38,329 nt of DNA from an uncultured Collinsella sp. (GTDB taxonomy: Bacteria; Actinomycetota; Coriobacteriia; Coriobacteriales; Coriobacteriaceae). The stretch spans positions 1 to 38,329 of the forward strand of contig CAUADW010000011.1 of assembly GCA_958427895.1 (NCBI GenBank), written 5' to 3'. The position numbers and the translations under genes are program-made. The notes beneath the pieces are model-generated. The model was not told the origin of the DNA and did not search any database. It worked only from the letters and a program-made list of their open reading frames with translations. Of this stretch, positions 6,804 through 15,133 are shown piece by piece. The first letter of the stretch is position 1. The number at the start of each line of letters is the position of its first letter.

Positions 6804-8992
6804 TCGATGCGCCCGACCACGCCGTAGAGGAGCGGGGCAATCGTTCGACAGGGGCATGGCTCCTTGTCGCCCTGCTGGGGATAGCGCTCTCGGTTGTTGC
6901 CGGCATGATGAGCTACGGTTACGCGACGGCCCAAGCCGAGCAGCGCTTTGCCGACGTTGTCGATTACGTGGCGACGCAGAGCCTTTCCTACGATGCATTC
7001 AATAGCGCCTATACGACCAAAAACCTGATTCGCGTTATGGAGATCGCAGGAGAGACGGCGCGCGATATGGAGCGCGACGGTTCGGTGGATAACGCCATGT
7101 TGGAGCAATATGCTGACCAGTTCAACGTGAGTGCACTGATCGTGACGGACGCATCGGGCAATTTGGTGTCCGAGTCCTCGACGGATGGCGTGGGCTACGA
7201 GTCGCTCGCTACGTATCTCAAGGAAGCACCCGTGCTGGAGGTGGCAGCCCATCCGCTTAAGTCCTATACCGCCCGCATTACGCTTTCGGATGATTCGGTC
7301 GCAGACATTGGCTGCGTAACCCGGCAGGATGACGAGGGCATCGTTGTCGCAGTAAGGCATCAGAGCGCGAAGGCAGTTGCAAGCAATACGCTCAAACTGC
7401 AGAGCTTGCTTGATGGCTATGAAACCATCGATAGCGGCAATATCGTGATCGAAAGCGACGGCAAGGTCGTTGCGACCAATGCCGTTGAACCCACCGTATT
7501 GGGCGTGTTCGATCTGCCTGCGACGGATGTCTTCATTGTCGATGGTATTAAGGATCGATGCCTGGCTGGTAAGGTCAAATTGATTAACGCCGACGGCGAG
7601 TGGTATTTGGGTACATTTGGAAAAGCGCACAAATTCTATGTGTACACCTATGCCTCGGCGCGGCATTACTTCGAGATCGTCGCCGCCGTTGTCGCCTGCG
7701 TGCTGGTGCTCTACGGCGGTGCAATAGCCGCTGTTGTGATGATGCGTCGCCGTGCCGAGCGCCAGCGCATGACCGACCCGTTGCTGCAGGAGCGCGACTA
7801 TGGCGACAAGCTGGCAAAGGCGGCGCGTGAGGCCTCGTCTGCCAACTCGGCAAAGACGGAGTTTCTGCGCCGCATGAGCCATGATCTGCGCACGCCTATC
7901 AACGGCATTCGCGGCATGGTCGAGGTTGGCGATGCCAATGCGGACGATCTGCAAAAGCAGACCGAGTGCCGCTCAAAAATCTGGACGGCATCGGGACTGT
8001 TGCTCGACCTTGCCAACGAGGCACTCGATATGAGTCGCCTGGAGAGCGGGCAGTTCGACCTGAACCTCGTACCCACAAATTTGGTGGCACTCAACTGTGA
8101 AGTGCGCGATATTCTGGAGCGCCAGGCCGAGGAGCGTCTGGTGACAATTATCTGCGACCAGCAGACGCTTGATCATCCCTATGCTCGGGTGAGTGTGACG
8201 CACCTCAAGCGCTTGTTGCTCAATATTGCCGGCAATGCCGTCAAGTACAACCGCCAGGGCGGCTATGTTCGCCTGGTGTGCCGCGAGGTGGAGCCAGTGG
8301 ATGGCGTCCCTGTCTATGAATACACGATCGCCGACAACGGTATTGGCATGAGCGAGGAGTTCCAACAGCACCTCTACGAGCCGTTTTGCCGTGAGGAGCA
8401 GCAGGTGGAAGGCGCTTCGTCGGGAACTGGCCTGGGCGCGCCTATCGCAAAACAGCTGGTCGAGCTTATGGGCGGAACCATGAGCTTTACGAGCGTCTTG
8501 GGGCAGGGGACGACGTTTACCATCCGCCTGCCGTTTGAGAAGTGCAAGCGCTCCGAGATTCCTCAGGAAGTTCGCGTGGATGCGGGTGATGGCGATGCGC
8601 TCCAGGGCTTGCGCGTTTTGCTCGTAGAGGATAACGATCTGAATGCCGAGATCGCGCAGTTTACACTCAGCCGTGCCGGTGCCGTCGTGACGCATGCTAA
8701 GGATGGCGAGTCTGCCGTTGAGGCGTTTGCCGCGAGCGCACCGCACGAGTACGACGTGGTGTTGATGGACATCATGATGCCCGGTATCGATGGCCTTGAG
8801 GCCACGCGTCAGATTCGAGCGCTCGATCGCGAGGATGCCGCGACCACGCCGATTATCGCCGTGAGTGCCAATGCCTTTGCCGACGACCGCAGACTTTCGC
8901 GCGAGGCGGGCATGGACGCGCACCTGAGTAAACCCGTGAGCTCGCAGGAGCTCGTCGAGGCGCTAGCGCACATTGCCGCCGACGCTTCATAA
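6800..8992 (+). CDS. Hybrid sensor histidine kinase / receiver protein
   Basis: 730 residues. Membrane helices lie at about 18-40 and 292-315 and bracket an extracytoplasmic sensor region of about 250 residues with a dCache/PAS-like feel (no motif proves the type). Then come a HisKA domain with phospho-accepting H361 (RRMSHDLRTPINGIRG), a HATPase domain (NIAGNAVKYNRQGG, DNGIGMS, GTGLGAPI), and a C-terminal receiver domain with the acidic pocket in LLVEDND, phospho-aspartate D657 in VLMDIMMPG, and the lysine of HLSKP. There is no DNA-binding output domain and no separate regulator or phosphotransfer protein nearby. It is translationally coupled to the solute-binding lipoprotein. The C-terminal half strongly resembles the kinase encoded at 9584-12388. 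Confidence 0.93.
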   Translation: MIDAPDHAVEERGNRSTGAWLLVALLGIALSVVAGMMSYGYATAQAEQRFADVVDYVATQSLSYDAFNSAYTTKNLIRVMEIAGETARDMERDGSVDNAMLEQYADQFNVSALIVTDASGNLVSESSTDGVGYESLATYLKEAPVLEVAAHPLKSYTARITLSDDSVADIGCVTRQDDEGIVVAVRHQSAKAVASNTLKLQSLLDGYETIDSGNIVIESDGKVVATNAVEPTVLGVFDLPATDVFIVDGIKDRCLAGKVKLINADGEWYLGTFGKAHKFYVYTYASARHYFEIVAAVVACVLVLYGGAIAAVVMMRRRAERQRMTDPLLQERDYGDKLAKAAREASSANSAKTEFLRRMSHDLRTPINGIRGMVEVGDANADDLQKQTECRSKIWTASGLLLDLANEALDMSRLESGQFDLNLVPTNLVALNCEVRDILERQAEERLVTIICDQQTLDHPYARVSVTHLKRLLLNIAGNAVKYNRQGGYVRLVCREVEPVDGVPVYEYTIADNGIGMSEEFQQHLYEPFCREEQQVEGASSGTGLGAPIAKQLVELMGGTMSFTSVLGQGTTFTIRLPFEKCKRSEIPQEVRVDAGDGDALQGLRVLLVEDNDLNAEIAQFTLSRAGAVVTHAKDGESAVEAFAASAPHEYDVVLMDIMMPGIDGLEATRQIRALDREDAATTPIIAVSANAFADDRRLSREAGMDAHLSKPVSSQELVEALAHIAADAS

Positions 8993-8994
8993 GC

Positions 8995-9034
8995 ATATGG
9001 CCCGGTTCCAAGGTTGGTTGGAACCGGGCCATAT
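8995..9034 (+). terminator. Strong hairpin after the hybrid kinase
   Basis: Perfect 17-bp arms (ATATGGCCCGGTTCCAA / TTGGAACCGGGCCATAT) with a 6-nt loop, three bases after the stop. It separates convergent genes and may act in both directions. Confidence 0.8.
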
Positions 9035-9062
9035 TGCTATGTGTGAGTTTTGCTTTTGAGGC

Positions 9063-9542
9063 TTACTTTTCTTGAATCTGCTTGCCGCAGAGATGCTCAA
9101 TCGTAATCTCGTAGAGCTGGACGCCCTTAATGTCCTTGGCGATTTCCTCTTCGACCTCCTCGGCAGAAGGGTAGTACTTAAGGGCGAGCTGGCGGACTTT
9201 GTCCTCGATAAACGCGGGGGTGTCATTCGCCAGGCGACAGCGGCCAAAGACCACGGTACTCATAACGTAGGGAGCCCAGTCACCGTCCTTGTACCACTCG
9301 TTGCCGTAAACGGTAAAGCAGACCTTGTCATCGCGCTTGAGTGCGTCGACCTTGTGGCCGGCCTTGGCGCCATGGAAATAAATCTTGTCGTGCTCGGCGT
9401 CGAAGAAGTAGTTGACGGGAATGGCGTACGGGTAGCCATCGTCGCCGTTGACGGCAAAGACGCCGCGCTTGCAGGTGGCGAGCAGTTCGCGCGCTTCCTC
9501 GTCGGTGATGGCGCGTTTCTTTCGACGTAAGGGCCTAAACAT
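9063..9542 (-). CDS. Pyridoxamine 5'-phosphate oxidase-like flavoprotein (NimA type)
   Basis: A 159-residue split-barrel protein of the FMN-binding NimA/PNPOx-like family. Recognisable parts are ITDEEARELLATCKRGVFAV, PYAIPVNYFFD, KIYFHGAKAGHKVDAL and VCFTVYG, the usual strand order around the flavin. Family members include 5-nitroimidazole reductases (Nim), but most are uncharacterised flavin or heme proteins, so drug resistance should not be assumed. The ATG at 9542 follows GAAAGGA. It stands alone between the two sensor-kinase loci, transcribed in the same direction as the second one, with 41 bp between that kinase's stop and this start. Confidence 0.85.
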   Translation of the reverse strand: MFRPLRRKKRAITDEEARELLATCKRGVFAVNGDDGYPYAIPVNYFFDAEHDKIYFHGAKAGHKVDALKRDDKVCFTVYGNEWYKDGDWAPYVMSTVVFGRCRLANDTPAFIEDKVRQLALKYYPSAEEVEEEIAKDIKGVQLYEITIEHLCGKQIQEK

Positions 9543-9583
9543 CGTTGGCGTCCTTTCTGCTGCGTATGGTTGTTGAGCACAAA

Positions 9584-12388
9584 CTATAGCGAAACGGATC
9601 CGTTTTTCTTGATGCGGGCGAGTATGTTTTTGAGCTTGTTAAAGTCGAGCGGTTTGGACAGATGGGCGTTCATGCCGGCGTCGTGTGCCGCCTTGGCGTC
9701 CTCGGCAAAGGCATTGGCGGTGAGCGCGATGATGGGGATATCGGCTGCATCGACCTTCTCGCTCAGACGAATCGCGCGGGTCGCCTCGTAACCATCCATT
9801 CCCGGCATCATGATGTCCATCAGAATCGCATCGAAGCTGCCGGCGGGACGGCCAACGTATAGGTCGACCACTTCGTTGCCATCGGCGGCGCGAGTTACGA
9901 CAATGCCTTCGCTTTCGAGCAGCGCCTGGGCAATCTCGGCATTGAGCTCGTTATCTTCTGCCAAAAGAACGTTCATGCCGGCAAGCGAGCAGCTGTCTGC
10001 TTGCTCGTCCGCGCGTTCTCTTGCCTGAGGGTCTTTGTCGATATCGAGCGGAATCTGGACGTTGAACGTACTCCCCACGCCAACCTCACTCGAAATCTCA
10101 ATCGTGCCGCCCATCAGTTCAATAAGCGACTTGACGATTGGCATGCCCATGCCGGTTCCTTGGAACTTGCTGCGCGCATCGTCACCTTCTTGGGCAAACG
10201 GCTCATAGATATGCTTTAAAAACTTGGGAGTCATACCAATGCCGGTGTCCGAAACGCTAAAGCAAAAGAGAGCGCGCCCGTTATCGAGTGGCTTGGTCTT
10301 TGAGCTAAAGGTGACGGAGCCGCCGTGCTTGTTGTACTTAATGCTGTTGTCTAACAGGTTGATCATGATCTGTCGGATATGGGTGGGACTGCCGATCATG
10401 TATGGCCCCGTGGCGTACGGCAGACTATTGTCCTGCATTGTGATGCCGTTACTGGACGCGCGGAGCTTGCACAGCACCAGTGTATCGTCACAGAGCTCTT
10501 TGAGGTTAAAAGGCGTATGCTCCAGTGTTAGCTTGCGGTCTTCGATTTTGCCCATCTCGAGGATGTCGTTGATCAGCGAGAGCAGGTGATTGGCGGCAAC
10601 GCGCGCCTTGGCACGGCTCTCGCGGGCGACCTGGATATCGCCTTCCTTCAATTCCTCGATCTCGATAAGGCCCAGGATGCCGTTGAGCGGCGTACGGATG
10701 TCGTGGCTCATGCGCGTGAGGAATGCTGTCTTAGCGGCGTTGGCAGCATCGGCTTTTTTGCGCTCGGTCCGAGCGCGCACGAGCGCCCAGATGAGCAGGA
10801 CGATGCCGACCGACAACACACCGATGAGGGCAGCTGCAACGGCGGCACGGTTGCGATAAAGGAATTGAAGGGTGTTGGATTCCTGGGCCGTGTACGACGT
10901 GGAGGAGTAATTGCTTGCGGAGAGCGATTCTCCGGCATTGATGATGCCCTTGTTGATGATTCCCAGCAGCTCGGGCCTTCCGCGCGAAATCCAGCACGAG
11001 AGCTCGCAGGTGTCAGGGAGCTCGGCCGTCTCGCAGTTCTCGAGATCATAACGGTCGCCGATGGTTTTTACGCGTGAACTGGGGGCGAGGATGCAGTGCA
11101 CCGTTCCCTTCCTGAGGGCGTCGAACGCTTCATCGTCGGATTGGCATTCGGTCACGGTCGCTGTGGGGAACAGACTTTCGAGTACATTTCGGTTGATAAA
11201 CGATGATTTGGTACAGGCGATGTTCTGAAGGTCTTTGTTCAGGTTGCCGCCGGTGTGGATGGCGGTGAGGGACACGGTTCCCAACGATACCGACTGCACA
11301 ACGCCAGATTGCTCGGCAAACCAGTAATCTCGGTATACCGGCAGCGCAGCGTCGATGCTTCCCTTTGACAGGGCCTTTGGCATCATCTTGTAGCTATCAA
11401 AGGCGACGGTTTTGACCGTAATGCCAAATTTATCGTGCAACGTCGTCGCAAGCGATGCGAGCGAGCCTTCCATTTTGCCGTCTTCGTCTTCGTTGCAGTA
11501 GGGGAGTTTGCCCGTAATGTAGCCGAGCGTGATGGTGTTGCCATTTGCTTTGAGCCAGGAACGTTCGGGGCCGTTGAGCGATGATGAACCGCTGTTTTGG
11601 GCCGAGTAGTTAGATTTGACTTCGTCGATATAGCGTGGGTTGACGCGGGCGATTGCCGAGATGGCGGCATTGATGTCGTCCATCAGGTCGGGGCGGCTTT
11701 TGGGGACGGCAAAATAGTAGTCACTCGAGCCAACGTAGAACATGGGGGAGGCATCGGGCGACGAAATGGTGTCGTTCATGATGACGGCATCGACTTCGTC
11801 GTTTGCGAGCGCGTCAAAGAGCATGGATCCCCCGTCATACTCCCTGTATGTGCAGGTAATGCCTTCGTTGGCGAGCCACTGCTGGCCAACGAAGGTTTGC
11901 ATAACGTCGGGGTTGTAGCCGATGGTGAGGCCTTGGAGCGCTTGGGGGTCACCCTTGGCCAGATCGTCGCGATCGGGCTTGGCGTAGATGTAGTAGCGCT
12001 CGGTGCCCTCAGGGTTCGAGGAAAAGAGCAGCTTTTGGGCGCGTTTCTCGGAGTAGGAGATGTTGGGCATGAGGTCGATCTCACCTGCCTCGAGCATGTC
12101 CATAAGCTCGGTGAAGGTGCCGGAGACGTATTCGTACCGCCAGCCGGGCGTGTAGTACGACAGGGTCTGGAGGTACTCGTAACCCCATCCCGAGAGACGC
12201 TCGCCGGGGGTGCCGTCCTGGAAGCCCTCGTTGTTGACGAGCCAACCAACGCGGACCGTCTTGACTGACTGATCGGAGTCGGCGGCAAAGGCGGGGGCGG
12301 GCATGATGGTGCTCAGTACGGCAAGCGCGGCAAGCGCGACGGCCAGGGTGCGATATATAACTGAACGAAGGACAGCGGCAGCTCTCAC
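9584..12388 (-). CDS. BvgS-like hybrid histidine kinase with two solute-binding domains
   Basis: 934 residues from the chosen GTG at 12388, which has AGGA six bases upstream; an in-frame TTG two codons earlier is the alternative. A signal segment (about 10-36, ending PAFAAD) is followed by two tandem family 3 solute-binding domains (about 42-265 and 285-500; VRVGWLVNNEGFQ..., LGYITGKLPYCNED...). A membrane helix lies at 515-536. Then come HisKA with H562 (TRMSHDIRTPLNGI), HATPase (NLLDNSIKYNKHGG, DTGIGM, GTGMGMPI) and a receiver with D858 (ILMDIMMPGMDG). Tandem SBP domains fused to a hybrid kinase are the BvgS/EvgS plan. BvgS has an extra PAS and Hpt domain; both are absent here. No output regulator is adjacent. 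Confidence 0.92.
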   Translation of the reverse strand: MRAAAVLRSVIYRTLAVALAALAVLSTIMPAPAFAADSDQSVKTVRVGWLVNNEGFQDGTPGERLSGWGYEYLQTLSYYTPGWRYEYVSGTFTELMDMLEAGEIDLMPNISYSEKRAQKLLFSSNPEGTERYYIYAKPDRDDLAKGDPQALQGLTIGYNPDVMQTFVGQQWLANEGITCTYREYDGGSMLFDALANDEVDAVIMNDTISSPDASPMFYVGSSDYYFAVPKSRPDLMDDINAAISAIARVNPRYIDEVKSNYSAQNSGSSSLNGPERSWLKANGNTITLGYITGKLPYCNEDEDGKMEGSLASLATTLHDKFGITVKTVAFDSYKMMPKALSKGSIDAALPVYRDYWFAEQSGVVQSVSLGTVSLTAIHTGGNLNKDLQNIACTKSSFINRNVLESLFPTATVTECQSDDEAFDALRKGTVHCILAPSSRVKTIGDRYDLENCETAELPDTCELSCWISRGRPELLGIINKGIINAGESLSASNYSSTSYTAQESNTLQFLYRNRAAVAAALIGVLSVGIVLLIWALVRARTERKKADAANAAKTAFLTRMSHDIRTPLNGILGLIEIEELKEGDIQVARESRAKARVAANHLLSLINDILEMGKIEDRKLTLEHTPFNLKELCDDTLVLCKLRASSNGITMQDNSLPYATGPYMIGSPTHIRQIMINLLDNSIKYNKHGGSVTFSSKTKPLDNGRALFCFSVSDTGIGMTPKFLKHIYEPFAQEGDDARSKFQGTGMGMPIVKSLIELMGGTIEISSEVGVGSTFNVQIPLDIDKDPQARERADEQADSCSLAGMNVLLAEDNELNAEIAQALLESEGIVVTRAADGNEVVDLYVGRPAGSFDAILMDIMMPGMDGYEATRAIRLSEKVDAADIPIIALTANAFAEDAKAAHDAGMNAHLSKPLDFNKLKNILARIKKNGSVSL

Positions 12389-12497
12389 ATGCAATCCTAA
12401 CGAATCGAGACATTACCGCATAAGGATACCAGCTCAGCCTGCCCAGTCGGCAGCTGCACCGCTAAACGGTCCCGCCCGGCAGTTGGGGACTTAACGA

Positions 12498-12555
12498 CTA
12501 GTCATTGGGGACGTTCTTGTTTGACTAGTTATTTAAGAGCGTCCCCAATGACTAG
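12498..12555. repeat. Interspersed hairpin repeat, family A, copy 3 (best preserved)
   Basis: 21-bp arms at 12498-12518 (CTAGTCATTGGGGACGTTCTT) and 12535-12555 with one mismatch, 16-nt loop. A partial extra copy (GGGGACTTAACGA) lies just before it at 12484. It sits in the gap between the divergent kinase and K+ channel genes, ending 24 bases before the channel's -10 box. Confidence 0.75.
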
Positions 12556-12578
12556 TTTCGTTTGCGGGGGAGGCGTGG

Positions 12579-12584
12579 GACAAT
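12579..12584 (+). promoter_or_regulatory. Probable -10 box for the K+ channel gene
   Basis: GACAAT 40 bases before the ATG at 12625. The -35 region is poor (TTTCGT at 17-bp spacing). Confidence 0.35.
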
Positions 12585-12624
12585 ACCGAGCGAACGTGAT
12601 TGGTTGTCCGTGGAAGGGGTCGCG

Positions 12625-13050
12625 ATGAAAAAGCTCAAGACGCTTGCCGATGTGTTGCGACAGGCTGGCTTTGCGCGCATCACGGGTCTGTTTCTTATCT
12701 TTTACCTGCTGTGCTCGACGGCCGTCTGGCTGTCCGAGCCAACGACCCTTACGTTTGGCGATGGCCTGTGGTTTAGCTTTGAGACGGTCTCGACGATCGG
12801 CTTTGGCGACATTCCGGCCGAGACACCGGTTGCCCGCGCCATTACTGTCATTCTGAGCATCATCAGCATCTTCTATATCGCCATGCTTACGGGCGTGGCG
12901 GTGAACTACTGCAATACGCTTATCAAGATGCGCCAAAAGGACACCATGGCGCGCTTTATGGACGATCTTGAGCATTTGGAAGAACTCGACCGCGATGAGC
13001 TCGCCGATTTGTCGCGCCGCGTGCGCGAATACCGTCGCCGGCAACGATAG
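12625..13050 (+). CDS. Two-helix ion channel protein (KcsA-like pore, Ion_trans_2)
   Basis: A 141-residue membrane protein. A first helix at about 19-37 (ITGLFLIFYLLCSTAVWL) is followed by a pore loop (DGLWFSFETVSTIGFGD) and a second helix at about 71-95. The selectivity filter is TIGFGD at 57-62, a permitted variant of TVGYGD, so potassium selectivity is likely. The last 45 residues are a charged, probably helical or coiled-coil cytoplasmic tail, without an RCK domain. Four copies would form a pore. The ATG at 12625 follows GGAAGGGG. The LOG-family gene starts 36 bp downstream, so the two may share a transcript. Confidence 0.88.
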   Translation: MKKLKTLADVLRQAGFARITGLFLIFYLLCSTAVWLSEPTTLTFGDGLWFSFETVSTIGFGDIPAETPVARAITVILSIISIFYIAMLTGVAVNYCNTLIKMRQKDTMARFMDDLEHLEELDRDELADLSRRVREYRRRQR

Positions 13051-13086
13051 AACGGGTGCCGCGCGTCACGACGAGGGGGATTGCAT

Positions 13087-13620
13087 ATGAACATCACGGT
13101 GTACCTGGGCGCGAGCGTCGGCAACGACCCGGCGTTTCTGCCCGCGGTGCAGGAGCTGGGCAATTGGATTGGCGCCAACGGACACGCGCTCGTATACGGC
13201 GGGTCCAAATCGGGCCTGATGGGTGCGCTCGCCGATAGCGTACTCGAGGCGGGTGGACACGTGACGGGTGTTGAGCCGAGCTTTTTTATCGAGGCAGAGT
13301 TTCAACATGACGGTATCGATGACCTCATCGTGACGAGCGATATGGCGGAGCGCAAGGCCAAGATGATTGAGCTCGGCGATGCGTTCATCGCCTTTCCCGG
13401 TGGGACGGGCACGCTCGAGGAGATTGCCGAGGTCATGTCCGCGGTGTCGTTGGGACACCTGAGTGCTCCGTGCATCCTGTATAACCTGGACGGTTACTAC
13501 AACGACCTCAAGGCGCTGCTCGGGCACATGATTGATAAAGGACTTTCGAGCCCGAGGCGCCAGCACGGCATCTACTTTGCCGACGACTTGCGCGAGATTG
13601 CCTCGATTATCAACGGATAA
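13087..13620 (+). CDS. LOG family protein (Rossmann-fold, TIGR00730-like)
   Basis: A 177-residue protein. It opens with ITVYLGASVGNDPAF, then YGGSKSGLMGALADSVLEAGG, and has the family signature PGGTGTLEEIAE. These are the hallmarks of LOG proteins, phosphoribohydrolases that release cytokinin-type bases from nucleotide monophosphates in plants and some bacteria. In most bacteria the true substrate is unknown, so I keep the family name only. I chose ATG 13087, six bases after GAGGGGGA; a TTG two codons upstream is in frame. It follows the K+ channel closely. Confidence 0.88.
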   Translation: MNITVYLGASVGNDPAFLPAVQELGNWIGANGHALVYGGSKSGLMGALADSVLEAGGHVTGVEPSFFIEAEFQHDGIDDLIVTSDMAERKAKMIELGDAFIAFPGGTGTLEEIAEVMSAVSLGHLSAPCILYNLDGYYNDLKALLGHMIDKGLSSPRRQHGIYFADDLREIASIING

Positions 13621-13700
13621 GTCTTGAGCCTGCCCCACTATGGCTCCCAATGGTGCCGTTTGCAGCGCAGATGGTTAGCTTGTCTGGGCCACACTCGCTC

Positions 13701-13706
13701 TACAAT
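13701..13706 (+). promoter_or_regulatory. Promoter -10 box for the ClC-family gene
   Basis: TACAAT, with CTTGTC 16 bases upstream as a fair -35 box. The ATG lies 39 bases downstream, after GGGAGG. Confidence 0.5.
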
Positions 13707-13745
13707 AAAACGTATCTATGTCGACTTTGACCGCGGGAGGACCCG

Positions 13746-15050
13746 ATGGATAACCTTGCCAAACCCACAAACCGCGCGCTCTTTTTAGTTAGCGTTGCCG
13801 TGACCGGTGCGTTCGCAGGTGCCGCGGTCTGGCTGTTCTTTTTTGCGATGGAGCACGGTATCGACTATCTATGGACCGAGATTCCGCACGCGCTGGGCGT
13901 CTCTTCGCCCGAGCTTGCCAGCGGCCCGTTTGGCTTTTTGCCGTACCCGTTTTTTGTCTGCCTGCTGGGCGGTCTGTTAATCGGTCTGTACGAAAAGATG
14001 ACAGGCACCAAGACCGATGACCTCAACCGGGTGATGGCTAAGGTTAAGCAAGACGGGCGCTACCCGTACGACAACCTGGGCAAGCTTTCGCTCGCGGCAT
14101 TGCTGCCGCTGCTGTTTGGCGGAAGCATTGGACCGGAGGCCGGCCTGACCGGCGTTATCGCTGGTCTGTGCAGCTGGGTCGGCGACCGCATGCGTCGCTT
14201 TGGCGCCGAGTTTAGGGAGCTCACGCTGCTGGGCACCCAGGCCGCGCTGACGGCGCTCTTTACCGCGCCCGTCTTTGGTTTTGTGGCACCGCTTGCCGGT
14301 AGCGCCGACGACCAGGGCGAAGACGCCGACGATGAGTCCGCGTCCGGCGAGATCACCATCAAGCTGCCCAAGGCGCAAAAGACGGTGGTCTACGGTATTG
14401 CGATTGCCGGCGGTCTGGGCACTTACCTGCTGCTTGGCCAGCTTGTGGGCGGCGGCATGGGCATGCCCAGGTTCGAGTCCGCCGAGGTGGGCAACCTAGA
14501 GCTTACCTGGCTCGTCCCTCTGTCGTTGATCGGAACAATCTGCGGCTGGCTGTACTTTGTCTCCGAGCACGCAAGCGAGGCACTGTCCCATGCAATAGGG
14601 GAGCGCCCTGTCGTCAAGGCCATGCTGGCCGGTCTGGCGCTCGCCATCTGCGGCACGGTCCTGCCCTACACCATGTTTGCCGGCGAGACCCAGGCCGACG
14701 TGCTCATGGAAACCTATCTGACCATTCCCGCCGGCGTGCTGATCGCGACCGGTCTTGTTAAGGCCATGCTGACCCCCGCCCTCATCAACCTTGGTTGGCG
14801 CGGCGGCCACTTCTTCCCGGTTATCTTCTCGGGCGTAAGCCTGGGCTATGGCCTGGCCATCCTCACCGGCGCAGATCCGGTCTTTTGCGTCGCCGTCTGC
14901 ACGGCATCGACGATGGGCGCCGTCATGCGCCAACCCGTTATGGTCGTGGGCTTGTTGCTCATGTGCTTCCCGCTCAAAGGCATCGTCTGTATGATCATCG
15001 CCGCCGTCATCGCCGCCGGCATTCCGCTGCCCAAGTCGCTGCGCAAGTAG
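13746..15050 (+). CDS. ClC-family chloride channel/transporter-like protein
   Basis: A 434-residue polytopic membrane protein of the ClC fold. The second conserved motif reads FGGSIGPEAGLTG (125-136), where classical ClC exchangers have GREGP: the gating glutamate position is isoleucine and a glutamate follows the proline instead. The third motif GHFFP (GxFxP, near residue 357) is intact. A charged insertion (DDQGEDADDESASGE, near 188-202) splits the protein into two halves, as expected for the ClC inverted repeat. This pattern resembles YfeO-type ion channel proteins. Whether it carries chloride, fluoride or another anion, and whether by channel or exchange, is not determined. It is a single gene with its own promoter. 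Confidence 0.85.
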   Translation: MDNLAKPTNRALFLVSVAVTGAFAGAAVWLFFFAMEHGIDYLWTEIPHALGVSSPELASGPFGFLPYPFFVCLLGGLLIGLYEKMTGTKTDDLNRVMAKVKQDGRYPYDNLGKLSLAALLPLLFGGSIGPEAGLTGVIAGLCSWVGDRMRRFGAEFRELTLLGTQAALTALFTAPVFGFVAPLAGSADDQGEDADDESASGEITIKLPKAQKTVVYGIAIAGGLGTYLLLGQLVGGGMGMPRFESAEVGNLELTWLVPLSLIGTICGWLYFVSEHASEALSHAIGERPVVKAMLAGLALAICGTVLPYTMFAGETQADVLMETYLTIPAGVLIATGLVKAMLTPALINLGWRGGHFFPVIFSGVSLGYGLAILTGADPVFCVAVCTASTMGAVMRQPVMVVGLLLMCFPLKGIVCMIIAAVIAAGIPLPKSLRK

Positions 15051-15133
15051 CACGGTGGCGCACGCCGAGGACATGCCATTTGTCACGGATTTGCGGGGGC
15101 GATTGTATCCTTCGTGGATTGAGGCTCGCGTGG

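Noticed and set aside
6707..7954. 415-residue minus-strand frame opposite the hybrid kinase
   Set aside because: Shadow frame without motifs; the kinase frame is continuous and complete.
9063..9542. Calling the NimA-like protein a nitroimidazole resistance gene
   Set aside because: The family is broad and most members have no such activity; only the fold is supported.
14460..14480. GGTTCGAGTCC, resembling a tRNA T-arm
   Set aside because: It lies inside the ClC reading frame, and no acceptor stem or other tRNA arms surround it.
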